Source: Nitrospira tepida
GTDB lineage: Bacteria; Nitrospirota; Nitrospiria; Nitrospirales; Nitrospiraceae
Reading direction: 5' to 3'
Assembly (NCBI RefSeq): GCF_947241125.1
Contig: NZ_OX365700.1
Span: forward strand, 1,364,001 to 1,428,000
DNA: 64,000 nt
Below, one piece after another: positions 1-7,211 of this stretch. The position numbers were made by a program, and so were the translations under genes. Under the pieces are notes generated by a model. The model did not search any database, was not told the DNA's origin, and was given only the letters and a program-made list of their open reading frames with translations. Positions within the stretch are counted from its first letter, which is position 1. Every line of letters starts with the position of its first letter.

Positions 1-17
1 CGTACGCGGGAGGACGT

Positions 18-305
18 ATGGACAGGAAAACAATGCTGGTAACAGGGTTCATGGCAGGGCTCGTTTTGGTCGTCGGCCTGCCGAACAGTCTCTGGGCGAA
101 GGCTCAGCCGGTGGACCGGCATGACTGCCATCGGGTCAAGAGCGGCTATGTCTGTGACAAGGGGCCGCTGGCCGGCAAATCGTTCGCCTCGCGCCAGGCG
201 ATGATCAATGCCTTGCGCAAGGATAGCGCTCCCGCCAATGTCCAACCGGTGCGGGAGCAGCCCCCCACCAAGAAGAAACCGTCGAAAGCCACAGCCTCAC
301 GGTAG
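18..305 (+). CDS. Small exported basic protein, function unknown
   Basis: This 95-residue protein begins with a basic N-terminus and a hydrophobic stretch (about residues 6-27, ending near SLWAKA), which looks like a Sec signal peptide. The mature part has two cysteines (DCHRVKSGYVCDKG) that could form a disulfide, and a lysine/proline-rich tail. A GGAGG sits at 8-12 with good spacing to the ATG, so the start is well supported. I do not recognise a family. It probably acts in the periplasm, but nothing in the neighbourhood suggests a role. An overlapping frame from 208 is a shadow of this gene and the next. Confidence 0.65.
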   Translation: MDRKTMLVTGFMAGLVLVVGLPNSLWAKAQPVDRHDCHRVKSGYVCDKGPLAGKSFASRQAMINALRKDSAPANVQPVREQPPTKKKPSKATASR

Positions 306-453
306 CATTCCTCCTTCAATTCTTCCCTCCTCGTTGAGCGGGCCAGCCGCCTTGCGTCCGTCGAACGGCGTAACGACGGACGGTCGCTCGCTTTGTGCCT
401 CGCCACGCCGCGCAAGTCTGCGCTATCATGGGGCCCCTCACCCAGGAGACCTC

Positions 454-852
454 ATGATCGAACAACGGATCGAAGAAGTGGCGCGCGTCAACCAGGCGTT
501 TTACGAGGCCTTCGAGAGCCTCGATATCACGCAGATGGACAAGATCTGGCTCCAGCAGGACTATGTCACCTGTATCCACCCGGGCTGGGGACTCCGCTCC
601 GGCTGGCCGGCGGTGCGGGATTCCTGGGTGCTGATTTTCAACCATACCTTCGACATGAAGTTCGAGCTGACCGATGTCGAGGTCCAGGTCGCCGGCGATG
701 TGGCCTGGGTGATTTGCACGGAGAACCTGACCACCAAGCAGGATGAGACGACGGTGCAGACCCGCATCCTGGCGACGAATCTGTTTGAGCGAGTGGGGGA
801 TGAGTGGCTGATGATCCACCATCACGGCAGCCCGGTGATGGGGGGAGGGTGA
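454..852 (+). CDS. SnoaL/NTF2-like protein
   Basis: The 132-residue product has the pattern of the NTF2-like/SnoaL fold: an N-terminal helical part (ARVNQAFYEAFESLD), the DKIWLQQDYVTCIHPGW segment, then alternating strands ending LMIHHHGSP. Members are cone-shaped proteins that bind or isomerise small molecules; bacterial versions of this length are usually annotated as nuclear transport factor 2 family and have no assigned substrate. The ATG at 454 was chosen because AGGAGA lies about 5 bases upstream; the frame is open further upstream but that part overlaps the previous gene. The stop codon lies inside the left arm of the first hairpin repeat (849-869), so that element could also act as its transcript end. 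Confidence 0.8.
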   Translation: MIEQRIEEVARVNQAFYEAFESLDITQMDKIWLQQDYVTCIHPGWGLRSGWPAVRDSWVLIFNHTFDMKFELTDVEVQVAGDVAWVICTENLTTKQDETTVQTRILATNLFERVGDEWLMIHHHGSPVMGGG

Positions 853-942
853 TCAGGCTCATGCCCTCCCGTGCTCGCAGAGGCCGCACGATCGGAATGT
901 GCTCCCTCGATGCGCGCAGTCGGAGGACATGAGCCTGCTCAC
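849..942. repeat. Hairpin repeat, copy A
   Basis: The arms 849-869 and 922-942 are complementary at 19 of 21 positions. The core is 871-920, with a central small hairpin GCAC/GTGC. The left arm overlaps the stop codon of the NTF2-like gene. Confidence 0.75.
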
Positions 943-1006
943 CAGACTGATAGAGGAGCGTAGAAAAAGGCGAAGGGGTGAAACTCAGTCTGGGGGGGGG
1001 GTGGCT

Positions 1007-1098
1007 GAAGCGGCCATATAGGCTCGTGTGCTCGTGCAACGCGCGCCCTCAGAAGGGCCTCGTTGGACACGCGCAGTGGGAGCCTACATGGCCGCTTC
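1007..1098. repeat. Hairpin repeat, copy B
   Basis: The arms 1007-1025 and 1080-1098 are complementary at 18 of 19 positions. The core is 1028-1077, with central hairpin GCCC/GGGC. Confidence 0.75.
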
Positions 1099-1165
1099 GC
1101 CCGAGCGGAAGGGACCAGGAAAGAGGAGCAAGTCGGGGGGGGTGGATCTGAAGGGAAGCGGACGT

Positions 1166-1256
1166 GGCGGTCGGTCTACATTCTGTGCTCGCAGAACGCG
1201 CACACCTCGGAAGGGTGCTCGTCCGATGCGCGCAATTGAAGGCAGACCGAACCGCC
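1166..1256. repeat. Hairpin repeat, copy C
   Basis: The arms 1166-1183 and 1238-1256 pair at about 16 of 18 positions with one bulged base. The core is 1185-1236, with central hairpin CACC/GGTG. Confidence 0.7.
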
Positions 1257-1550
1257 GCTAGAAGAGGAAAAGCGAAAGGACGGACTCCGGCTACTCTCGC
1301 TCGACGGCCGCAGTTGGGGACCCATCGTCCTGCCGTCCTCAAGGACCGAGCGTGTCGAGTTTAAAGTGACATAGTACTTTTTGCGAGGTTCAAGTAGACT
1401 TGCCTCCCAGCGGAGTGTTGAGGGTACTGTAGGTATGCTGCACGGGGAAGCTGCAGCAGACTTATTGGTTGGTAGCAGTGAGGCGCTTGTCTTTATAAAT
1501 AGATCGAGAGTTATTTCGCTGAACCTTGTTTAAGGAACGGGGCTATTGCC
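1257..1550. other. Non-coding stretch at the left edge of the island
   Basis: No credible gene is seen. The first 80 bases resemble the spacer and arms of the hairpin repeats. From about 1360 the base composition drops and AT-rich words appear (AGTACTTTTTGCGAGG), which marks the change into the accessory island. A promoter for the next gene is likely here, but no clear -35/-10 pair can be picked with confidence. Confidence 0.5.
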
Positions 1551-2705
1551 GTGGCCAAAAAAATAGTCATACATACAGTTCATGGTACGTGGCCCAACGG
1601 CCCATGGGGATGGCGGCATTGGAAGCCATTCAGAGGATTATTCGGATCCGGTAGCAGTTGGTATGAGCCAGATTCCGATTTCTGCAAAACAGTGAAACAA
1701 AAAACTCATGCGCAACTTGCATTTGTGCCATTCAAGTGGGACGGTTGCAATTCATTTAAAGCGCGTGATCGAGCAGCATATGATCTTCGTGAACATCTAA
1801 AACGATGGTTTAGTCAAGAGGGAGAAGCTAAGCACGTAATCGTGGCACATAGCCATGGAGGAACCGTCGCGATCGCAGCAACCGCGAATCCGAATAGGCC
1901 CATCGTGCAAACATACTCGGAGGACGGTAGCGCGGTGACAAACCCGCTTGCGGGAATTATCACCCTCGCAACTCCTTTCCTGGTATGGCGTCCCCATCGT
2001 CGTGGGGCGCGTAAAGTCGAATTCCTACCAAATCTTTACCTCTCGTCGATTTTCGTGAAATATCTATTCCCTCTATCCTTGGCAACTTGGTGGCAATTTG
2101 GTCATGTGGCATTCGTGACTTCCTTTCTTCTCCTTTCCATGCTTAGTTTGACAACTCTTCGAACTAGGCGCGAATTGTTTCGCGATCTAATGATTGGCCA
2201 ACCGGTTGAACCGAAGTACCCATGTCCGTTGATCGCTATTCGGGCACCAAGAGACGAAGCCTCAATGGCGATAGGACTTACACTGGCATTTGACTTTGTG
2301 GCGAGACAGTTGTGGCGTTACGCACTCTTGGTTGTTGGTTCATTAAGCTTCGGTGTCTTTGGGGTAGCGGTTATTTATAGTATCCTGGGTAAGCAGTGGT
2401 ACTCCATATGGGAGAGCTGGCTACTGGTAGGTCTGTTTTTCATGTTCTTTTGGTATCTAACCTACATGATTACAGCGCTTCTCCTGGCAGTTGCAATGGG
2501 GCCGGAGATTCTGGACTACTCAGGGTTTGGAGACGTTCAGTCAGAGGTATTGCCCCCAGCTACAAGTTCTTTCGTCGATATGCTCTCCCTGTCTGATATC
2601 GAGAAGGAGCAGTTCACACATTCCCTTCATGAATTCCCATCAACGCGAGCCAGCGTTGCGTATTGGCTCGAACAAGTTATGAAGGATTCTGCGGTAAGGA
2701 TGTGA
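1551..2705 (+). CDS. Membrane-anchored alpha/beta-hydrolase (lipase-like)
   Basis: The 384-residue protein starts with a short strand and HGTWP (residues 11-15), typical of the oxyanion-hole region of alpha/beta-hydrolases. The nucleophile elbow is AHSHGG with Ser101, the usual lipase/esterase signature with His in place of the first Gly. The second half has hydrophobic segments at about 170-205, 250-280 and 288-320, so it is probably an integral membrane protein with a cytoplasmic hydrolase domain. GTG is the likely start, after AAGGAACGG. One 60-base line (2101-2160) counts 43% GC, far below the neighbours, and the codon choice is AT-rich, so recent transfer is likely. Substrate unknown. 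Because it sits next to restriction genes, a role in phage defence is possible but is only inference. Confidence 0.7.
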   Translation: MAKKIVIHTVHGTWPNGPWGWRHWKPFRGLFGSGSSWYEPDSDFCKTVKQKTHAQLAFVPFKWDGCNSFKARDRAAYDLREHLKRWFSQEGEAKHVIVAHSHGGTVAIAATANPNRPIVQTYSEDGSAVTNPLAGIITLATPFLVWRPHRRGARKVEFLPNLYLSSIFVKYLFPLSLATWWQFGHVAFVTSFLLLSMLSLTTLRTRRELFRDLMIGQPVEPKYPCPLIAIRAPRDEASMAIGLTLAFDFVARQLWRYALLVVGSLSFGVFGVAVIYSILGKQWYSIWESWLLVGLFFMFFWYLTYMITALLLAVAMGPEILDYSGFGDVQSEVLPPATSSFVDMLSLSDIEKEQFTHSLHEFPSTRASVAYWLEQVMKDSAVRM

Positions 2706-2937
2706 CTTGGGGGCGGGTCTTGCGTTAATACGGCTGCAAAGCCACTACTGGCTGCAACACGTTGAAAAGGCACCTGTTCTCCCGTATTGTTCACGAAGGA
2801 AGATTGATGGCGTGTTATCTCGACAGAAATCAGGCAGATCCATCTCTTATGCGGGTTCGCCTAAACATTGTTAAGACGAAAGTTTGGGAGACCGTCCGTT
2901 TCCATCAGCAGTAGAACAAGCCAGACTGCAAGTGTCG

Positions 2938-3504
2938 ATGAACACGGACGCGAAAAAGAAATCGCAGTTCGGACAGTTTTACACTCCGGTGAGAACGGCG
3001 AGCTTCATGGCCAGCCTGTTTCCGGCTGCAGAGGGTCATTGTTATTTGCTTGATCCGGGAGCCGGCATTGGCTCTCTGTCTGCGGCGTTTCTTGAAAGGT
3101 GGCGGACAGGTGGTTTTTCATTCACCCACGTAGAACGTGATGCATTCGAGGTGGACAGGTCTCTCCACGACTACCTGCGCGAGACACTTTCCAAGTACTC
3201 CCGCGACGACTTCATTGCTGCCGCAACGGATCTGTTTTCAGGCGGGCTGTTTGTTGATCCACTCCTGAAATACAGCCACATCGCCCTCAATCCGCCCTAT
3301 AAGAAGAGCAACAGTAGTTCAGCGTACCGTCTGGCTTTGCGCCGCGCCGGGTTAGTCTATGTGACAGCGTTCCCAAGCCGATCCGTTATGGGTCGATACC
3401 TCGGCGAAATCGCGTGGGAAACCGAGGTCTGGGTGGAAGATGCACCGCCGCACCTAATCCACTTCAACGGTGCGCGCTTCCTTGGGCCGCACGATTCGCC
3501 CTGA
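2938..3504 (+). pseudogene. Fused relic of a BsuBI/PstI-type methylase and endonuclease
   Basis: The first ~135 residues are the N-terminus of an adenine-specific DNA methyltransferase: QFGQFYTP, the SAM-binding [15 protein letters not shown] and the catalytic NPPYKK (N118). After [13 protein letters not shown] the sequence changes family: [27 protein letters not shown] and [13 protein letters not shown] match what I recall as the C-terminal end of BsuBI/PstI-type restriction endonucleases. The natural arrangement is two separate genes, so an internal deletion appears to have joined the methylase start to the endonuclease end in frame near 3345-3352. The product lacks the methylase target-recognition part and the endonuclease core, so it should be inactive. 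Start chosen at the ATG of [10 protein letters not shown]; an upstream in-frame start at 2884 exists. The IS5-family element lies just downstream. Confidence 0.75.
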
Positions 3505-3555
3505 CAACCGGCTTGGAGCGGACGGCGCTACGCGCCACTCAGCTTGAGACACTAG

Positions 3556-4436
3556 AAGTTATTTCAAAACCTCGGAAAAGGAGTAGAATCCGCGCCATGA
3601 CGGCCTTCAAGGAAAGGAGGACACATGGCGTGGCGCCAGCTGACCGATGCGCAATGGGACCAGATTCGTCCCCATTTACCCCCGGCCCCGCGCCGACCGA
3701 AGGGCGGCCGACCGCCTGCCGACGCTCGGCGCTGCTTCGAAGGGATACTCTGGATTCTGTGGACCGGCGCACCGTGGAGCGAACTGCCCAAGCGGTATGG
3801 CAGCCCGAGCACCTGTTGGCGACGGCTGCGGCAGTGGGAAGCCAGCGGGGTCTTGCTGACGCTGTGGCGGGCCTTGCTGGCCCACTTGAATGACGCGCAG
3901 AAACTGCGCTGGAACGAGTGCTTCCTCGATGGGAGCTTCGCGCCGGCGAAAACGGGGGCGCCAACGTCGGGCCGACCAAGCGCGGCAAGGGCACAAAATG
4001 GATGGTATTGGTCGATGGCGCGGGTACTCCGTTGGGAGCATACCTGGATTCGGCGTCCCCGGCGGAGGTCCGGCTCCTCGACGCGACGCTCGACACGATC
4101 GCCGTGACACGCCCGCATCGGCCGGGGCGGCCCCGCAAGCGGCCGGAGCGGCTGATTGCGGACCGGGGATATGACAGCAATGCCGCCCGGGCCCTGTTGG
4201 TCCGTCGCGGGATTGAGCCGATCATTCCGGCCAGGGCCAATAACCAGCGGGCCACCCCTCAGGACGGGCGCAAGTTGCGCCGCTACCGGCGCCGCTGGAT
4301 CGTGGAGCGCACGATCGGCTGGCTGGGCAACTTCCGGCGACTGACCGTCCGGTATGATCGCCTGATGGACACTTATGGGGGCTTCTTTCATCTGGCCTGT
4401 GCCCTGATCACGCTTCGGAAGGTTTTGAAATGACTT
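3556..4436 (+). mobile_element. IS5-family insertion sequence (IS427-like)
   Basis: The element is 881 bp. Its ends are inverted repeats: left AAGTTATTTCAAAACCTC, right the complement of AAGTCATTTCAAAACCTT. It is flanked on both sides by CTAG (3552-3555 and 4437-4440), which fits the YTAR target duplication known for the IS427 group. The element carries one transposase split over two frames. The perfect ends and duplication suggest a fairly recent insertion, placed between the restriction-modification relic and the Mrr-type gene. Confidence 0.88.
3625..4433 (+). CDS. IS5-family transposase, two frames joined by -1 shift
   Basis: The first frame (from 3625, behind a strong AAGGAAAGGAGG) encodes the HTH-rich N-terminus WRQLTDAQWDQIRPHLPP and the first catalytic Asp in FLDGSF. 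The second frame ends at 4433 and carries ADRGYDS (second Asp) and RRRWIVERTIGWL (Glu), completing the DDE set. A -1 slip on AAAA at 3949-3952 (GCG AAA A) gives the expected continuous sequence FAPAKNGGANVGP. Programmed frameshifting is common in this IS group, so the gene may be intact; a simple one-base mutation cannot be excluded. No overlap start for the second frame is well placed. The antisense frames across this region are shadows. Confidence 0.85.
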
Positions 4437-4439
4437 CTA

Positions 4440-5366
4440 GTGAGTGTTAGCGCAGATTCATCCATCCTCAAATTATCCATGAGCTACTGGGATTCGTTTC
4501 GCGAGATTCAACGTGTAGCCGATAACATGAGCGCAGCCCAGGATCAAATTCGTGCTTATCTGGAAAGTCGGCCCAGGATCGCTGACGTGATGGCTGAGAT
4601 GTTGTCCGCCCGGACCCTGCTTGATGAGATTGAACGAACCCAGCGACTGATGCAGCCCCCAGCAGAGCTGCTGGCCATCAGCGCTGCTCTAGCCGCTGCG
4701 GTCCGGCCGCTTCCAGACTTGTCCTTGCTGGCACGGGCGTACGAGTTCGGCGGTCTTCCCGAGACCGTTCGCCGGATCAGTTTGGGCCTTGAAGCCGCGA
4801 GGATGCTGGCGGAGGTCGAACTCGAAGAGGCGGAGAATATCTCGTCGGACGTTGCGCATCAGGCTGAGTCTCAACTCGTCGAGATCATACCGGCCGAAGC
4901 CCTGGACGGACTCCGCCGAGTGCAGTTTGCGCCCCTCGTGTTGCTCGATCAGGTTCTTCGGAATCCGGAGCTGATGCACCGACTTGGCGCGCGTGATTTC
5001 GAGGGCTTTGTAGCGGCGCTCGTTGAGCAGCTTGGATTCGAGCAGGTGGTGTTGACCCCACGATCAGGAGACGAAGGCCGCGACGTTCTTGCCATCAAGA
5101 ATGTGCACGGCATAGAGATACTGTTCGCGTTCGAATGCAAGCGCTATTCGCCGGGCAGACCAGTCGGCCCTGAGATCGCGCGAGCGCTTCTGGGCACAAT
5201 CATGCATGGCAACACCCGGGCCGCGAAAGGTGTTCTCGTAACCACATCGCATTTCACGCCAGCCACAAGGCGCTTCATCCTGACCGAGCCTGCGCTTGAC
5301 GGCAAGGACTTCGATGGAGTCGTTAGCTGGCTACATGAGTATGGCAGGAGGAGTCCATCCACCTAA
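4440..5366 (+). CDS. Mrr-type restriction endonuclease domain protein
   Basis: The C-terminal third carries an Mrr-like PD-(D/E)xK nuclease core: FEGFVAALVEQLGFEQV, then the catalytic GRDVLA and FECKRY, and the following strand KGVLVTTSHFT. The N-terminal ~170 residues are mostly helical (about residues 20-160) and probably form a recognition or oligomerisation part. Mrr family enzymes cut modified or foreign DNA (type IV restriction). The start is uncertain: GTG at 4440 lies in the right-hand target duplication of the IS element, ATG at 4479 is the alternative, and neither has a good ribosome-binding site. The frame stays open if the IS is removed, back to a TTG before the insertion, so the insertion may have removed the native start and promoter. 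Confidence 0.7.
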   Translation: MSVSADSSILKLSMSYWDSFREIQRVADNMSAAQDQIRAYLESRPRIADVMAEMLSARTLLDEIERTQRLMQPPAELLAISAALAAAVRPLPDLSLLARAYEFGGLPETVRRISLGLEAARMLAEVELEEAENISSDVAHQAESQLVEIIPAEALDGLRRVQFAPLVLLDQVLRNPELMHRLGARDFEGFVAALVEQLGFEQVVLTPRSGDEGRDVLAIKNVHGIEILFAFECKRYSPGRPVGPEIARALLGTIMHGNTRAAKGVLVTTSHFTPATRRFILTEPALDGKDFDGVVSWLHEYGRRSPST

Positions 5367-5432
5367 TTAAGGCTCAGTGCGTGCGGGCAGGGGACAGTGA
5401 TATGCGTGCCGAATATGATTTTAGGAACAAGC

Positions 5433-5456
5433 AGGGTCAGATCTTGTGTTGTGCGT
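5433..5456. repeat. Left terminal inverted repeat of the RAYT unit
   Basis: AGGGTCAGATCTTGTGTTGT here matches the complement of the sequence at 6338-6360 and 6412-6434 (GGGTCAGGTCTTGTTATGTG). It marks the left edge of the transposase unit. Confidence 0.6.
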
Positions 5457-5479
5457 GCCGATGAGCTAGATTTGGTGGC

Positions 5480-6355
5480 ATGGCCCGCCCGCTTCGCCTT
5501 GAATTTCCGGGGGCGCTGTACCACGTCACCGCTCGGGGGAACGCCCGCCACGCCATCGTTCTCGACGACCAGGACCGGCAGCGGTTTCTCGATGTGCTGG
5601 CGCGTGTGGTCGACCGCTTTCACCTGCTGCTTCACGCCTATTGCCTGATGGACAACCACTACCATCTGCTGGTGGAAACGCCGGAGGCGAATCTCTCGAA
5701 GGCCATGCGCCAGCTCAACGGCGTGTATACCCAAGCCTTTAACCGCCGCCACCGGCGAGTGGGCCATGTGCTCCAAGGCCGCTTCAAGGCCATTGTGGTG
5801 GACCGGGACAGCTATCTGCTGGAGCTGTGCCGGTACGTGGTCCTCAATCCGGTGCGCGCGAAAAGCACCCGCAAACCAGAGACGTATGCATGGTCCAGCT
5901 ACCGGGCCACAGCTGGCCTCGCCGCCACGCCACCGTTTCTGGCCGTGGATTGGCTGCTCTCCCAATTCGGCCGCCAGCGCCTGGCCGCTCAGCGAAAGTA
6001 TCGGGCCTTCGTCGCCGAGGGCATGGGGCAGGGCTCCCCATGGGAGCACGTGCAGGGGCAGGTGCTGCTCGGGAGCGAGCGGTTCATCGACCGGCTTCGG
6101 GTGGGGCTACAGGACAAGCGCGCCCTTCAGGAGATTCCCCGAGAGCAACGATTTGCCGCCCGGCCGAAGCTCAGCCACCTGTTTGCCGCCCGACTCGGCA
6201 CCGACCGCATGCGCCGCAACGAGGTCATCCGCCGTGCCCACGTGGACTACGGCTACAGCTTGTCCGAGATCGGGCAGGCGGTGGGCTTGCACTATTCGAC
6301 CATCAGCCGGATCGTGAATCGGCAGGACACCGATAATGCACATAACAAGACCTGA
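5480..6355 (+). CDS. REP-associated tyrosine transposase (RAYT, Y1 family)
   Basis: The 291-residue protein has the IS200-like Y1 transposase fold: RPLRLEFPGALYHVTARGN at the start, the metal-binding DNHYHLLVETP (HUH motif) near residue 55 and the candidate catalytic Tyr in SYLLELCRYVVLNP. The C-terminus has a DnaA-like helix-turn-helix, DYGYSLSEIGQAVGLHYST. Enzymes of this class nick single-stranded DNA at palindromic repeats and usually move such repeats rather than themselves. The ATG at 5480 fits the family start. The gene is flanked by inverted repeats, and its last 43 bases are duplicated downstream. There is no partner gene. It appears full length and could be active. Confidence 0.88.
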   Translation: MARPLRLEFPGALYHVTARGNARHAIVLDDQDRQRFLDVLARVVDRFHLLLHAYCLMDNHYHLLVETPEANLSKAMRQLNGVYTQAFNRRHRRVGHVLQGRFKAIVVDRDSYLLELCRYVVLNPVRAKSTRKPETYAWSSYRATAGLAATPPFLAVDWLLSQFGRQRLAAQRKYRAFVAEGMGQGSPWEHVQGQVLLGSERFIDRLRVGLQDKRALQEIPREQRFAARPKLSHLFAARLGTDRMRRNEVIRRAHVDYGYSLSEIGQAVGLHYSTISRIVNRQDTDNAHNKT

Positions 6356-6450
6356 CCCCACTTGTGACTTCGCTTTCTTGTGACTTCGTGAATCGGCAGG
6401 ACACCGATAATGCACATAACAAGACCTGACCCCACTTGTGACTTCGCTTT
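6313..6450. repeat. 64-bp direct repeat at the RAYT 3' end
   Basis: Bases 6313-6376 and 6387-6450 are identical direct repeats (period 74 bp). Each holds the last codons of the transposase, the right terminal inverted repeat and the following CCCCACTTGTGACTTCGC. The second copy is a partial duplicate with no gene in front of it. Confidence 0.85.
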
Positions 6451-6838
6451 TACAGCCCCTCGCACGTTCTTGTGGAGCCTGTCACCGTCAGACTGGGAAC
6501 GCGTTCATGACCTCCTGGAGCCGTTCTGCCACGCCCTTCCTCCGGGTTACTTCCAATACCTCCATGAACACGATGGGACTGAAGTCATCTACTCCACCGT
6601 TCGAGGGTGGTAGTCATGCGGCCCAACGAGGCGCTGAACAAGGTTAAAAGGGGTCGGGAGTCATTGTTTGACCCCTGGAAGCGATCATGGTGTTGGAATG
6701 ACCTTAAGGTAGTGCTTGATGACTGTGACCTGCCGGGCTCGCTCCTAACGAATCGTAGGATATGAGGGACCGGATCACAGGAACGATCGCGTAAGGTGCA
6801 GCCTCGAGCGAATGGACTGAAGTAAAAGGGCAGGTGTC
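6451..6838. other. Gene debris between RAYT unit and phosphatase region
   Basis: A frame ending at 6613 encodes WSLSPSDWERVHDLLEP and PPGYFQYLHEHDGTEV; this reads like a fragment of a real protein, but I cannot name it and it has no proper start. At 6651-6679 a palindrome (GGGGTCGGGAGTC ... TTTGACCCC) resembles the ends of REP-type elements. No intact gene is seen in this interval. Confidence 0.4.
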
Positions 6839-7078
6839 TCAGGTCTTGGTGGCAGGCGCAACCGGCGCTTCTTCGACCTTGACGGTCTTGCGCCACTCCT
6901 CCACGATGGCGTCACGCTCTTGCATGGTCATGCCGGCGTACTTCAGAAACATCTGAAGTCCGCGGCGGCGGCGCCAGGTGAGAAAATCAACGAAATGGGG
7001 TCTGCAGATCGCGCCGGTGCCCGCCGGCGCATAGGGCTTCCCGCTGCAATCCTGGATCACACAACGTTCGCTCATCAT
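6839..7078 (-). CDS. Small cysteine-containing protein, unknown
   Basis: The 79-residue product has CVIQDCSGKPYAPAG, then ICRPHF: three cysteines and a histidine spaced like a small zinc-binding knuckle. This is followed by WRRRRGLQMFLKYAGM, which is strongly basic and could contact nucleic acid. The tail is acidic/alanine-rich. The start at 7078 was chosen because AAGGTGAA lies a few bases upstream; the longer frame starting at 7270 overlaps the divergent phosphatase gene and looks non-coding. There is no recognised family, and no operon partner on this strand. Confidence 0.55.
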   Translation of the reverse strand: MMSERCVIQDCSGKPYAPAGTGAICRPHFVDFLTWRRRRGLQMFLKYAGMTMQERDAIVEEWRKTVKVEEAPVAPATKT

Positions 7079-7211
7079 GGGGTTCACCTTCCAGCTCTTA
7101 GTATGCCCAACGCTGTTCTCGGAAAGCAACCGGCCTGAAACCTCCCTGTAATGTACCTCCCTCACACTTGCCTTGACCCTCGCGGCTCCTTCCGGTAAAC
7201 GACTGAGCAGT

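Larger units (their letters stand above)
849..1256. repeat. Tandem array of three ~158-bp hairpin units
   Basis: Three elements start at 849, 1007 and 1166, a period of 158-159 bp. Each is 91-94 bp: two complementary arms around a core of about 50 bp. The core is an imperfect dimer of GTGCTCG...GCGC. The cores are related across copies while the arms are not, yet the two arms within each copy remain complementary. Spacers are also related, with GAGGAGC-like motifs and runs of 10 G (992-1001) and 8 G (1135-1142). A fourth, badly decayed unit may lie at about 1277-1340 (AGGACGG ... CCGTCCT). No protein is predicted here. Confidence 0.75.

Noticed and set aside
849-1256. Hairpin units considered as integron attC sites
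   Set aside because: Integron attC sites have conserved outer R boxes and a variable middle; here the middle is conserved and the arms vary, and no integrase or cassette genes are present.
1028-1364. Small plus and minus frames over the hairpin array
   Set aside because: They follow the repeats, have no ribosome-binding site and no conserved motif.
3564-4391. 275-codon minus-strand frame inside the IS element
   Set aside because: The transposase on the plus strand has all DDE motifs; the antisense frame has none.
3625-4433. Transposase taken as a pseudogene because of two frames
   Set aside because: The frames join at a slippery A-run and frameshifting is usual in this IS group, so it is listed as a gene.
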